Shown: positions 1-9,021, counted from the stretch's first letter. The stretch is 64,000 nucleotides of DNA from Phycisphaerae bacterium (GCA_014192545.1 BJHL01000011.1:35105-99104), one strand, 5' to 3'. Notes: generated by a model from the sequence alone, not told the origin. Program-made: numbers and translations.

Positions 1-871
1 CCTGGTCTGACACGCCACTCTCCGTCTGCGGCCGCCTCCTGACATCAAAGCCGACTGTGGTTGATTCGGCGTCTTTCGATTTGGTCTGCGCCGTCATGCG
101 GGCCGCCCAGAGCGGCATCCGTTGAATGCGTTGCTCATGATCCGTGACGAGTCGGCCCACACTCGAATCGAACTTCACTGTGCACTTTGTGGTGGGAACC
201 AATAGCATGCCCAACGGTGCTTCGATAAATTGACTCGGGGAGCCATCTGGCAAGTTCTTCACGTCGGGCTTGAGCGCAACATTGCGCCAAGTAAGTATGT
301 TCGTGGCGTCAAGCGGCAGATAGCCGTGCCAGAACGGGGCCATGCCGGGGGGGATGGTGATGTCGAGTTTGGAGTTTCCGGCAAGGCGCGCTAGACGCCT
401 CAAAGGGATCGTTCCCTTAATACGCAACTGCTGACTCACTTCTTCAAAGTCGCAGGCAGCGAACACCTGTTCGGCCAGGTGCTGAGGGGGGAAGCAGACT
501 GTGCACGGAAGCCCGGGTGAACTAGCGGGGCCGATGTATAGCCCGGGAACTCCATCACGAAAGTTACTAGGAATTCTCTGTAAAAGATGGATGGGGACAT
601 TTTCCAGTCGAAGCGAGCCAAGTGCAGGAGCATGAAACACTCGAATGCTGATCGCTCTCTTTCTGCGATCAATCAACATGTCTTCATCGGTGCGCAGCAA
701 GAAGTCCATCCGCAGAGGCCTCGGAAGGCGTCCGGTTGGTTCCAGCACCCACAGGGTGTCGGCGTATCTTGTACGCGTTTCGCTGGCAGATGCGGCTACT
801 GGCAGAAGGATGATCACTGACGCGCCAAGAAACTCTCGGCGGGAAAGGGAGTGAGCTGTTTCACGTTCCAT
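1..871 (-). CDS. Tat-secreted protein of unknown function, 3' part cut by window edge
   Basis: An open minus-strand frame runs from an ATG at 871 to the left edge of the window (290 codons, no stop), so the C-terminus is missing. The start follows a strong Shine-Dalgarno (AAAGGAGG, 7 nt upstream). The N-terminus carries a twin-arginine signal: SRREFLGAS at residues 10-18, then a short hydrophobic stretch ending in ASASE, so export by the Tat pathway is likely. The rest is a soluble-looking sequence with three cysteines (two in a PCTVC motif); I recognise no family. It begins 30 bp after the stop of the upstream gene, so it is probably the third gene of an operon with the M23 lipoprotein. Confidence 0.8.
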   Translation of the reverse strand, partial: MERETAHSLSRREFLGASVIILLPVAASASETRTRYADTLWVLEPTGRLPRPLRMDFLLRTDEDMLIDRRKRAISIRVFHAPALGSLRLENVPIHLLQRIPSNFRDGVPGLYIGPASSPGLPCTVCFPPQHLAEQVFAACDFEEVSQQLRIKGTIPLRRLARLAGNSKLDITIPPGMAPFWHGYLPLDATNILTWRNVALKPDVKNLPDGSPSQFIEAPLGMLLVPTTKCTVKFDSSVGRLVTDHEQRIQRMPLWAARMTAQTKSKDAESTTVGFDVRRRPQTESGVSDQ

Positions 872-901
872 GCTACCGCCTCCTTTGCGTGATGTGTCAG
901 G

Positions 902-1843
902 TCAACGCTTGCTTGCACGTGCGCGAGAACGCGGCTTGCCTGCTCCGTTACGCGTGCCGACTGGTTTCTTGCGTTTCGGCGACGGTGCGCCGGTAAGCAT
1001 CGAGACGAGCACTCCGGTCACTTTCTTGAAGTCGGCGGCGCTCGCTAGGAATGCCTTTTTACGAACCGGGCGGTTAGGATCGTTGGGGCCCGTTCCACGC
1101 CACCAATGGTCAAGCCAGTACTGGGTGTGAAAGTCCAGATCGCTGGAGTTGATCGGTGCAGATATCATCCAGAACGCGATCCGAGCCAAGAGCGTTGTGA
1201 AATGATCGTTGGTCAGAAGCAGGGTTTCAAGCAGTTCGTTCGTACCCCACTTCTTTGAAGCTGCGATTCTCTTTGTACTCTCTTCAAGGTCGCCTGCGTT
1301 ACAGCCTCCAACATCGCACAATGCAGCCCACCAGGACTTATTCATCTTGATCGCATAGACAACCGTTTCTGTAGCTCTGTCGGGCTCAAACATGTAGATG
1401 CCGCGCCCAGGCCCGCCACCGATCTGCGTCCGATGCATCAAACGCAATGATTCGTGCCACGCCACGCGGTGCAGGAAGAGGCTCTTGTGAGGGTCGATTG
1501 CACCCGTGTGGTCAACAATGCTAATGCACGAACTTACAACCGCTGTTAACTGTGCGACTCGCTCGAGGTCCTTCGGTGCGTCCGCGTTTGGCAGACGAGC
1601 AAGTCGCTGAGGTAATTTGCACGCGTCAATCGGGGTCACACTCCAACAACGATTCAGATCTGAAATCGTTGCGTCAACATCGCGGCACATCGCTTCGACA
1701 GCGGCTTGTCTCGTCGCGAAGGGCCCAAGGTGCTTGTTGCCAACCGGCGACCCACCCTCGGGTATGACGCTGCAGACATTTCCCATCGAGGTCTTGTACA
1801 CCCAGAATAATTCGCTTGAACTAGTACTTTTCTTTGCCGTCAT
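902..1843 (-). CDS. Hypothetical protein (313 aa)
   Basis: No family recognised. The ATG at 1843 is preferred over the GTG at 1861 because AAAGGAG lies 7 nt upstream of it, just after the stop of the M23 gene. The sequence is soluble, without signal peptide or membrane segment. It has a Trp/His-rich patch (residues about 250-265, around YWLDHWWRGTGPNDP) and a very basic C-terminal tail (about 30 residues, many K and R) that could bind nucleic acid; that is inference. It is the middle gene of a three-gene minus-strand operon: M23 lipoprotein, this gene, Tat-secreted protein. Confidence 0.75.
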   Translation of the reverse strand: MTAKKSTSSSELFWVYKTSMGNVCSVIPEGGSPVGNKHLGPFATRQAAVEAMCRDVDATISDLNRCWSVTPIDACKLPQRLARLPNADAPKDLERVAQLTAVVSSCISIVDHTGAIDPHKSLFLHRVAWHESLRLMHRTQIGGGPGRGIYMFEPDRATETVVYAIKMNKSWWAALCDVGGCNAGDLEESTKRIAASKKWGTNELLETLLLTNDHFTTLLARIAFWMISAPINSSDLDFHTQYWLDHWWRGTGPNDPNRPVRKKAFLASAADFKKVTGVLVSMLTGAPSPKRKKPVGTRNGAGKPRSRARASKR

Positions 1844-1857
1844 CGATTCACTCCTTT

Positions 1858-2514
1858 TCACGTATCATCAGCCGCGCAACCCGGGCAATTAGTCACACAA
1901 TTCGGATTAGGCAGAAACTCTGTCTTGAGATATGGTTCAGCGTCGATGTAATTCGAAGGGGCCGTGCCACCAAAGCCCGTTGTCGAGGCTTCAAAATGAA
2001 GATGCGTGAATGGAGCGTTGAATGCGTTTCCGGAACGGCCGGTCTTTCCGAGAACCTGGCCTGCGATTATCGTGTCGCCTACTTTCACGAGGGGCGTCTC
2101 TAGGTACTTGAGATGCGCGTATCGAAACCAGAGTCGCTGATCCTTCACCTTGACGATGATGGTGTTGCCGAGGCTCTTATCAACGTATTCGTCTTTCTTG
2201 AACGTGTTTCGTACAGCAATTACAGTCCCATCGAACAACGCAGTGATATCTGTGCCCAGAGGAGCCTTTAGGTCAGTCCCGTTATGTCGCTTTGTCCCAT
2301 TGTCGCGACCGCATCCAAACCTCGCTCCATTCACATTGAGCCCCGCTGCATCCGGCGGAGCAAACTCCAACGCAATCGGAAGCGGATCGAATTTCGATCG
2401 AGTCACACTCGGTTCAGCTCTGTTGCAACTGCTGTTAGCGCAGCACCCAGACAGCACAGCTGCCACAAGCGACGTTTGCAAGAAAATGCTCACGATGCAG
2501 GTTCGGAACTTCAT
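1858..2514 (-). CDS. M23/LytM-family peptidase, lipoprotein
   Basis: Predicted peptidoglycan-type metallopeptidase of family M23. The N-terminus (start MKFRTC chosen; an upstream in-frame start adds six residues) has a hydrophobic signal ending in the lipobox LSGC, so it is probably membrane-anchored. The peptidase domain spans roughly residues 60-195. The zinc ligands of the family are visible: HNGTD (HxxxD) and HLHFEA (HxH), along with the usual GRSGNA stretch between them. The tail has extra cysteines (NPNCVTNCPGC) that may form disulfides. M23 enzymes cut peptide cross-links of peptidoglycan; some homologues are inactive scaffolds, but this one keeps its zinc residues. It is the first gene of the operon. 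Confidence 0.85.
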   Translation of the reverse strand: MKFRTCIVSIFLQTSLVAAVLSGCCANSSCNRAEPSVTRSKFDPLPIALEFAPPDAAGLNVNGARFGCGRDNGTKRHNGTDLKAPLGTDITALFDGTVIAVRNTFKKDEYVDKSLGNTIIVKVKDQRLWFRYAHLKYLETPLVKVGDTIIAGQVLGKTGRSGNAFNAPFTHLHFEASTTGFGGTAPSNYIDAEPYLKTEFLPNPNCVTNCPGCAADDT

Positions 2515-2949
2515 ATGAAAACAGTACCACAAACACGCTGCCCTGTTGGCGTGAAACTACAAAATCATTTTTGATTAACACTGTTTTCTCTACTGACGGA
2601 CTCAACCATGGCGGGCAGCCACCGACTGATTTTCATATATGACGGAATGACAAATACTTATGCAAAGATCAGCTCTGCCCGATCCCGCCAAATCCGCAGC
2701 TCGCTCACCTCTGCTTCAGAGAGCAAAGCCCCTATCCGCGATACCTCTCCGCTTCAAGCAGCCCTTGCGAATGCAAGGGCTGTTTTCATAGGGACTTGCG
2801 CAAGGGGCGTGGTCCGGTGGGCGAGCACTGCCCCGGGAAACTACCCCGGGTGCAAGGGCTTGCAACGGCTCCATACGATGTGCCCTGCATTACGCCTAAG
2901 GGAACGTCAGCCGCACGGAGGTATCAGTGATCGTGTCGCGGACGGAGCT
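2515..2949. other. Intergenic region with two palindromes, no gene seen
   Basis: This 435-bp gap lies between the helicase stop and the start of the M23 operon. It holds a terminator-like hairpin at 2759-2787 and a CCCCGGG palindrome pair near 2842-2862. Short ORFs here lack plausible starts or composition and were not called. Confidence 0.6.
2759..2787 (+). terminator. Terminator-like hairpin without an obvious upstream gene
   Basis: Perfect 10-bp stem CAGCCCTTGC / GCAAGGGCTG with a GAAT loop, followed by TTTTC on the plus strand. No plus-strand gene precedes it, so it may end a small RNA or be a relic. Confidence 0.5.
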
Positions 2950-5900
2950 TCAGCCCACAGCCTGCCGCGCTGTAGTCCGCACGAGCCGAGCTGGCATAGG
3001 GTGCAGCAGCTTCCACACAACGCTGATTGGACGACTGCCCTCGTGCGAGACATAGTCCGCGGAACCCAGGAACGAATACGGAGCGGCTAGACCGGTCGGC
3101 AGGTACTTATGCTCGCGCACAAACAAAAGTGGTGTGTAGCCTTGTTCGCGATGCCGGATGTATCGCTGCCCCGTAGGCGAGTCCGCGGATGTCGTGCTCT
3201 GGGATTGCCAGTGGAAGAGTCGATCACTTATCGCGTAGTCCTCGTACATCGTTGTCGGGGAGTAGGCATCTTCGGTCTTATTGAGCGTGACGAAGAAGGC
3301 ATCGACTTTCGATTTGGCCAGATGCAGGACGCCTTCGCGGAACTCTGGCCGATCCGAGATCGTCCAGTGCCCGAGACCGACGAGAACCTCGTCACGCGTG
3401 TAGGTCGCATGGAGCCCGAGCGGGCCGGAGAGATGAGGCGCGGCGTCGTGCGGCCGAACCCTTGAATGGGCAAGCCGATACTCCAAGATCGCTCGCAGGT
3501 CGCGGCACACCGATGGATTTCCACGAAGCTTCGCTTCAGCGGCCTCAAGCTCCCAGCCGTCGCCATCTAATCCCCACAGTGACATGTGCAACATCGAGAG
3601 TCGACAGCGGTCAAGAGCATGAAGTGATTCCACAGCCTGCGGCAGCTCCAAGTGAGAAAGCAGGAATCGAATCGTGTGCGGCTCATCGATGTGGCAGAGC
3701 CGGCGAAGGCCCTTCGTCAGGCGTTCCTCGTCCGGATCATCCACCGTCGATCCGTGACCTGATTCAGAGAGCAACCGAGACCACAGGCCCCGCCGCAGCA
3801 GTTCATCGATGTTCGTGTCGAGATGGTCGAGGGCTTCCGAGAGCGTCGGCGCTCGTCCCAAGGCTCCCGCCAGTTGGCGGAGGTCGTCGATCACCCTTGC
3901 TCGCCGCAAAGAGATCGACTCTCTGACATTCCTGAGCACTCGTTCCTGCGCAACCCGTTCGAGTTGCACGGAGCAACCCGGCGGCAGGTGCGGGAATCCT
4001 GCCTCAATCTCCCTGTCGACTCTAGCAGCTGGTTCGCCGCTGATCGCACGGAAGCGAGGTGCGTATCTGAATTCTCGCCGCTGCGCCCCGATGAAATCCA
4101 AGACCGTCAGACAGTCCTTGTCGCGATGGAGACGAAGACCACGTCCGAGTTGCTGCAAGAACACCGTCAGACTCTCGGTCGGGCGAAGGAAGAGCACCGT
4201 GTCGACCTCGGGGATGTCGACGCCCTCGTTGTACAGGTCGACGACAAATAGGACATTTATCTCGTGTCGACGCAGTCGATCTTGAGCGGTACGACGTTCC
4301 TGATCGGTGCTCTCGGCAGAAAGGGCCAGGGCGTTGAGCCCGTGCTCCGTGCAGAAACGTGCCATGAACTGAGCATGAGCGACACTGACGCAGAAGCCAA
4401 TCGCCCGCATTCTCCCCGGCGCCAGCACGTACTCATTCACTTTGTTCAGTACTAGCCCGGCGCGAGCGTCGTTGCCCGTGTAGACCCGATCAAGATCATC
4501 GACCCGGTAACCGCCGCGGTGCCAGCGAAGGGTGTCGAGGTCGACGCTATCCGCGATCCCGAAGTACTGAAACGGCGAGAGCAGTCGCCGATTGATGGCA
4601 TCCGGAAGTCTGATTTCGGCGCTGGCCTCTCCTCCGAACCACTGGAAGATGTCGAGACCATCTGACCTTTCAGGAGTTGCGGTAAGCCCCAGAAGCACCT
4701 GTGGACGGACGTGATCAAGCAATCGCCGATAGCTCGGTGCCGCGGCGTGGTGGAACTCGTCGACCACCACGTATCGGAAACTGTCTGCGGACAGCCTCCA
4801 CAGTTCGCGGCTGTTGTAGGTCTGGATGGAGCAGAACAGGTGCTCGCTCTGCCCTGGCAGTGAGCCTCCAACCAGAAGGTCTCCGAAATTCTGATCGCGC
4901 AGCACTGTGCGATAGGTGCCGAGGGCCTGGCGCAGGATTTCTTCACGGTGTGCCACGAAGAGCAGGGACGGCCGCGGAGATTGGAGCTCGCTCCAGCGCC
5001 TGTAGTCAAACGCCGCGATAATTGTCTTGCCGGTGCCTGTCGCGGCCACGACGAGATGGTTCATCTTCTTGCGGACTTCACGCTCTGCCGCAAGGACGTC
5101 GAGGATCTCCTCTTGAAAGGGGAACGGCCGCAGGTCGAACGTCGGCAGTGCGGCGCTCTCACCGCTGCCGCTGCGTTCTCGCTCGATCGCTTGTCGCAGT
5201 CGGGACGCGCTCGTTGCCGTGAACGGCTCGAACTCGTCATCATTCCAGTAGGTATCAAACGTTGCCAATATCCGCTGCCACAAATGCGGCAACTCGTATT
5301 GGCTGATCTTACTGGTCCACTCCAATCCCTCGGAAAGGGCCGCATGCGAGAGATTCGCCGACCCGACATACGCGCTCCCGAAACCTGTGGCCCGGTGAAT
5401 CAGGTACGCCTTCGCGTGGAGGCGTGTGCGAGAGGTGTCATACGACACGCGAACCTCAGTATTCGGCAGTTCGCGGAGTGCCTCAACCGCTCGGGGATCG
5501 GTCGCTCCCATGTAGCTGGTCGTGATGATGCGGAGGCGAGGACCGTCCGGGTGGGGAGTGCAAGCGAGCTGCTGAAGGTCTGGAAGAATGAGTCGGAGGC
5601 CGCTCCACTTGATGAACGAGCAGAGCACGTCGACGCGATCAGCCGATGCGATCTCTTTTTGAAGCTGCAACGCCAGACTCGGATCGAGCCGAGTTCCTGT
5701 CAGCAACGCCGAACGTGCCAGGGGCGTATCGGGACGGACGGACGGTTCGGTTTGGGGCTGCCGATGGATTGCGAGCAATCTGCGCAGCGGATCTGCCAAA
5801 CTCACTGCCTCGCCCCACTCGGTGCCCATCTCCTCCGTCAATGTGGCGATGACTCGATTGACAAGCTTTCGCTGCTTTTCATTCGCTTCTTCACCCCTGA

Positions 5901-6096
5901 ACTTTGCGAGTGCACTAAACAGGAGCGTTTCCAAGTACTGAGCGGCTGCAGCGTGCGCGTCCCCCGTGTCGACATTCGCAAACTCGACCAATCGCTGGTC
6001 GTGCATTGGACCAAGCGCGCGAGCCAACTGTCCCGACAGCAATTGCTCGTAGAGGCCGTCATACAATGGATGCGAATTACTCTGTGGAACCACCAC
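2950..6096 (-). CDS. PLD-domain superfamily 2 helicase with DUF3427 C-terminus
   Basis: A 1048-residue multidomain protein. Residues about 160-285 form a phospholipase-D-like domain with one HKD-type motif (LHAKAYLI...GSANLS). Residues about 335-640 are a superfamily 2 helicase: Walker A ATGTGKT, motif II DEFHH, motif III LTATPER, motif VI QQLGRGLR. The rest matches the DUF3427 type of C-terminal region. From family knowledge, PLD-helicase-DUF3427 proteins occur sporadically in bacterial accessory regions and are suspected of defence or DNA processing; none is seen here with a methylase or other defence partner. The start is uncertain: the longest frame begins with GTG at 6096, with no clear Shine-Dalgarno. 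It lies between an operon of unknown genes and tRNA-Ser, which suggests an island. Confidence 0.85.
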   Translation of the reverse strand: MVVPQSNSHPLYDGLYEQLLSGQLARALGPMHDQRLVEFANVDTGDAHAAAAQYLETLLFSALAKFRGEEANEKQRKLVNRVIATLTEEMGTEWGEAVSLADPLRRLLAIHRQPQTEPSVRPDTPLARSALLTGTRLDPSLALQLQKEIASADRVDVLCSFIKWSGLRLILPDLQQLACTPHPDGPRLRIITTSYMGATDPRAVEALRELPNTEVRVSYDTSRTRLHAKAYLIHRATGFGSAYVGSANLSHAALSEGLEWTSKISQYELPHLWQRILATFDTYWNDDEFEPFTATSASRLRQAIERERSGSGESAALPTFDLRPFPFQEEILDVLAAEREVRKKMNHLVVAATGTGKTIIAAFDYRRWSELQSPRPSLLFVAHREEILRQALGTYRTVLRDQNFGDLLVGGSLPGQSEHLFCSIQTYNSRELWRLSADSFRYVVVDEFHHAAAPSYRRLLDHVRPQVLLGLTATPERSDGLDIFQWFGGEASAEIRLPDAINRRLLSPFQYFGIADSVDLDTLRWHRGGYRVDDLDRVYTGNDARAGLVLNKVNEYVLAPGRMRAIGFCVSVAHAQFMARFCTEHGLNALALSAESTDQERRTAQDRLRRHEINVLFVVDLYNEGVDIPEVDTVLFLRPTESLTVFLQQLGRGLRLHRDKDCLTVLDFIGAQRREFRYAPRFRAISGEPAARVDREIEAGFPHLPPGCSVQLERVAQERVLRNVRESISLRRARVIDDLRQLAGALGRAPTLSEALDHLDTNIDELLRRGLWSRLLSESGHGSTVDDPDEERLTKGLRRLCHIDEPHTIRFLLSHLELPQAVESLHALDRCRLSMLHMSLWGLDGDGWELEAAEAKLRGNPSVCRDLRAILEYRLAHSRVRPHDAAPHLSGPLGLHATYTRDEVLVGLGHWTISDRPEFREGVLHLAKSKVDAFFVTLNKTEDAYSPTTMYEDYAISDRLFHWQSQSTTSADSPTGQRYIRHREQGYTPLLFVREHKYLPTGLAAPYSFLGSADYVSHEGSRPISVVWKLLHPMPARLVRTTARQAVG

Positions 6097-6631
6097 CCTA
6101 TAAGAGTATCCGATCGAGAAGCAGTTTGATTGGCTTGGGGCCCACGCTGCATAAGCCTAATGTTCCCGTTGCAGTGGTCATGCCGCGCGGTCCACGGTGT
6201 CCCACATGAGGTGATTCTCCGGCCACAGCCGTTAACCCGACTCTTCGTGGATCAACGCACAACCTCAGGTTCCTCCAAAATGTGCGACTCTACGGATCGA
6301 TCTCTGTTCCTCGACTTACGCCGCCCCTTTGACTCCCGCTCTCGGCTTCAAAGGGAGACTCGATCTTGATCGGGTCTGCCGTTCTCGTTTTGCTGCGATG
6401 GAGTTCGAGATTTTCCGCAGTGTCCGCGAGCGCTCGGTGGGCCGATTTTTGCAGCGCGGCCTTCACTCGCTCTTGGTACGTTCGCGGCAGCGTTGATCGG
6501 CGCGATTCGCCGGGGGTATCGAGCGGCTGGGAACTCATCCGGAACTTACCCGAAACACAGCCCTCAAAATCAGCAACCCCCATCTACAAACGCCTCATCA
6601 GAGGAGTCTGCACACGGGGGTTGAAGCGAAG
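6097..6631. other. Intergenic region beside tRNA-Ser
   Basis: No well-supported gene. One minus-strand ORF (6290-6538) is listed separately with low confidence. This stretch adjoins the 3' end of tRNA-Ser, where an island boundary would be expected, but no integrase gene was found in it. Confidence 0.5.
6290..6538 (-). CDS. Possible small protein (82 aa)
   Basis: An open frame starting MSSQPLDTPG, hydrophilic and rich in R, T and S, with a helical stretch (TYQERVKAALQKSAHRAL). No strong Shine-Dalgarno and no family recognised. It could be a real small gene of the island or a chance frame; listed because its composition is more protein-like than that of the other ORFs nearby. Confidence 0.3.
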   Translation of the reverse strand: MSSQPLDTPGESRRSTLPRTYQERVKAALQKSAHRALADTAENLELHRSKTRTADPIKIESPFEAESGSQRGGVSRGTEIDP

Positions 6632-6718
6632 CGGAGAGGAAGGGATTCGAACCCCCGATGACCCGAAGGCCATACTAGTTTTCGAGACTAGCCCATTCAA
6701 CCGCTCTGGCACCTCTCC
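6632..6718 (-). tRNA. tRNA-Ser(CGA)
   Basis: An 87-nt class II tRNA on the minus strand. Acceptor arms GGAGAGG / CCTCTCC pair fully. The anticodon stem CTAGT / ACTAG frames the loop CTCGAAA, giving anticodon CGA. The extra arm has a TGGCCTTCGGGTCA-type stem-loop, and the T loop GTTCGAATC is intact. CCA is not encoded. Its 3' end points toward the accessory segment at 1-6.1 kb, the usual arrangement when an element has integrated into a tRNA gene. Confidence 0.96.
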
Positions 6719-7252
6719 GAATGGGGCCGATTATAGCGTGTGAGTGGCTGGTGGCTGCTGAGTAGTGCAGCGATAGCCCTTAAGGCGAGTGCCGGACCTT
6801 GCACGCGAAACCACGCGAGCGGGACTGTCGTCCGGCGCGGTGGCCCTTCCATCTCATCCTTCGTGATTGACCGCTCGTTGTCGGAATCGATAGCTCGCGC
6901 GAGTTGGTCCTCGCTTCGTGGTCGTCACGCAATCTGCCGCGTGATTCGTCACATGTGGAAACGGACTCACGCAACGTCCGGTTGTGCTTCTTCTCAAGTT
7001 TTTTTCATTCCCTGCGGACACTCTGGCGACACGCGACGAAAGAACGCTGCATCTCATGCGATGCATCGCCGGCGTGCGTGCGGGCCCGCATGCTGACGAA
7101 TCACGATCCCGCGTCTTGGTGTGAGTTGTCTTGGTGTGAGTTGTCTTGATGTAAGTTGCCTTGGTGCAGATTGACGTAGATTGGTGTAAAAATCACCTTT
7201 GAGATCGCTGCATCGCAAGTTCGCAACCGTCCTTATAGTTTTACCGTTCCCT
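6719..7252. other. Intergenic region upstream of the sigma factor, with 15-bp repeats
   Basis: Contains no convincing gene. The notable content is a tandem repeat at 7113-7187, described separately. Confidence 0.55.
7113..7187 (+). repeat. 15-bp tandem repeat upstream of ECF sigma gene
   Basis: Unit GTCTTGGTGTGAGTT at 7113-7127 and 7128-7142 (identical), then GTCTTGATGTAAGTT, GCCTTGGTGCAGATT and a decayed fifth unit. The array ends about 65 bp before the sigma factor start, in the position of its promoter or leader. Confidence 0.85.
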
Positions 7253-7822
7253 ATGGCATCAGTCGTTCAACATCCCGGACTCCTGGCACGCGTTGCAGCG
7301 GGCGATAAGGCTGCTGCACGCGAGATGGTCGAGCAGTTTGGGCCGCTCGTGTGGTCGTTGTCGCGAACGTTTGCGAATTCACAGGCTGATGCGGAGGATG
7401 CGTCGCAGGACGTTTTCATTCACTTGTGGAAAAAAGCCCACATGTACGATTCGCGGTTTGGCGATGAAGAGCAATTCGTCGCCGTCGTCGCCAGGCGTCG
7501 GCTGATTGATCGCTATCGCAGCGAGCAGTCACGGCGCAGCATGTTGGTTGCTGATGCTGACATTCATGCGAGTTTGCGTGCGGATGGGAACGTGGAACGC
7601 TCGCACGATGCGAAGGTGGCACGCGAGCATTTCGCGACGCTGATTGATGAGGAACGAACGGTGCTGATATTGTCGGTGGTGCGCGGACTGACGCACGATC
7701 AAATTTCCAAACACTTGTCGATGCCGCTCGGAACCGTGAAAAGCCACATTTATCGGGGCCTCGCCACGTTGCGAGATCGGCTGACTCGCAGCGAGCGAAA
7801 TGCGAAGGGGAGTGTCGTATGA
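7253..7822 (+). CDS. ECF-type RNA polymerase sigma factor
   Basis: A 189-residue sigma-70 family factor of the extracytoplasmic-function type. Region 2 is at about residues 25-95 (DAEDASQDVFIHLWKKA, then a RRRLIDRYR stretch). Region 4 is at about 120-180, with the helix-turn-helix GLTHDQISKHLSMPLGTVKSHIYRGL. The ATG at 7253 (MASVVQHPG) fits domain boundaries better than the upstream in-frame start at 7199, although neither has a strong Shine-Dalgarno. Its stop overlaps the start of the next gene (ATGA), which encodes an RskA-like protein, so the two form a sigma/anti-sigma pair. ECF factors of this kind usually read their own promoter; the 15-bp repeats upstream are candidate control sites. 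Confidence 0.93.
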   Translation: MASVVQHPGLLARVAAGDKAAAREMVEQFGPLVWSLSRTFANSQADAEDASQDVFIHLWKKAHMYDSRFGDEEQFVAVVARRRLIDRYRSEQSRRSMLVADADIHASLRADGNVERSHDAKVAREHFATLIDEERTVLILSVVRGLTHDQISKHLSMPLGTVKSHIYRGLATLRDRLTRSERNAKGSVV

Positions 7823-8889
7823 GCGATCAATCCCCTCGCAATCCCGGCGTTCATATGGGCAACCCTCTGGCAGACGCCGCGACCGGTGCGGGCAAACCCG
7901 TTGACGTGTGGCCACCCTTGCAAGAAGAAATTGCGGCTGCGTCATTGCACCGCGCAGCAGCACCCATGGAACGCATGCCAGCGTCGCTCGCGAGCAGCAT
8001 TGCGAGCAAGCTCGATATGGCGATGGATGAGCAAACACTCGCCGAGCGTGATGCGACGACTGCGCCGTTGCCGTTTGCTGCGACCGTTGCCAAGAAGTTC
8101 TCGCTTGTGCCTTGGGCTATCGCTGCTGCAGCGTTGCTTGCGGGCGCGGTGACGATTGGTGTCATCAGCGGCCGCCTCTCGGCGCGACAGAGCGAACTTG
8201 TCGCAGCCAAGGAACAGGTCAAGATTCTCGAAGCCCGCATCAGTGACAATACAACGGTGCTCGCAAAAGCGAGTGCACATATCGAGAGCTTGGCGCGCGA
8301 TCTGACGACTCGTACGGACGACTTGCGCGACAAGGAAGCTCAGGTGATCGCGGCCGCGCAGCGCAACACTTTGCTCGCGCAGCAACTTGCCGATGCGACG
8401 ACAACTGCTGCGCAGCGAGTTCGTGAACTGGATGACGCAAAGCTGGTCATCGCTCGGCTGGAAGCTCCGGCTGACCCGCAGATTGCTTTGCAGAACCGTA
8501 CCAAGTTGCTCGAAGTGCCCGACACCATCCGCGTGGCGTGGGCTCCGTTCAATCTTGATGGTGCACCCGCTGCCGAGCAGCCCAACATCACTGGTGATGT
8601 TGTTTGGAATGATCGCCTTGAAACTGGCTACTTGCGATTTGTGGGCCTCAAGCCCAACGATCCGACCAAGGAGCAGTATCAGGTCTGGGTCATCGACGAA
8701 CGCGGCATGGAACAGAAAGTTTCAGGCGGCATCTTCAACGCGACAGCAGACGGCGAAGTGATCGTGCCCATCACCCCAGGCATCGCAGTGGGGCGGGTTG
8801 CACTGTTTGCGATTACCGTCGAGAAGCCAGGCGGCACTTGGGTGCCTGACCTGAAGCGACGCGTGGTGGTTGCGCCGCGCGGGAGTTGA
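7819..8889 (+). CDS. RskA-like anti-sigma factor, membrane protein
   Basis: Predicted regulator of the sigma factor it overlaps by 4 bp. The N-terminal cytoplasmic part (about residues 1-90) would bind the sigma factor but lacks a clear zinc anti-sigma motif. One membrane segment follows (about residues 94-117, SLVPWAIAAAALLAGAV...). A coiled coil of about 100 residues with many K, E, A and R comes next. The C-terminal domain resembles the extracytoplasmic RskA domain (QYQVWVIDERG, GGIFNATADGE, ALFAITVEKPGG). In this family an outside signal leads to proteolysis of the anti-sigma factor and release of sigma. The extended coiled coil between membrane and sensor domain makes it longer than typical RskA (about 230 aa). 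Confidence 0.85.
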   Translation: MSDQSPRNPGVHMGNPLADAATGAGKPVDVWPPLQEEIAAASLHRAAAPMERMPASLASSIASKLDMAMDEQTLAERDATTAPLPFAATVAKKFSLVPWAIAAAALLAGAVTIGVISGRLSARQSELVAAKEQVKILEARISDNTTVLAKASAHIESLARDLTTRTDDLRDKEAQVIAAAQRNTLLAQQLADATTTAAQRVRELDDAKLVIARLEAPADPQIALQNRTKLLEVPDTIRVAWAPFNLDGAPAAEQPNITGDVVWNDRLETGYLRFVGLKPNDPTKEQYQVWVIDERGMEQKVSGGIFNATADGEVIVPITPGIAVGRVALFAITVEKPGGTWVPDLKRRVVVAPRGS

Positions 8890-8944
8890 GGAAGGCGGAA
8901 GTGCGGTGTGCTACGTGCGGCGTGATTTGTTGCCGCGTGGTTTG

Positions 8945-9021
8945 CCCAGTGCCCAGTGCCCAGTGCCCAGTGCCCAGTGCCTAGTGCCTAGTGCCTAGTG
9001 CCCAGTGCCTAGTACCCGGTG
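8945..9021. repeat. 7-bp tandem repeat (CCCAGTG/CCTAGTG)
   Basis: Eleven consecutive heptamers, CCCAGTG or CCTAGTG with two more divergent units near the end. The array runs over the stop codon of coaC (TAG read from 9011 to 9009) into its last codons. It fills most of the gap between the anti-sigma gene and coaC. Confidence 0.92.

Noticed and set aside
6366..6743. 125-aa plus-strand ORF overlapping tRNA-Ser
   Set aside because: It translates the antisense of the tRNA (EEGIRTPDDPKAILVFETS is a known false-translation pattern of tRNA-Ser).
8945..9021. Heptamer array as a CRISPR
   Set aside because: Units are contiguous with no spacers; a microsatellite.
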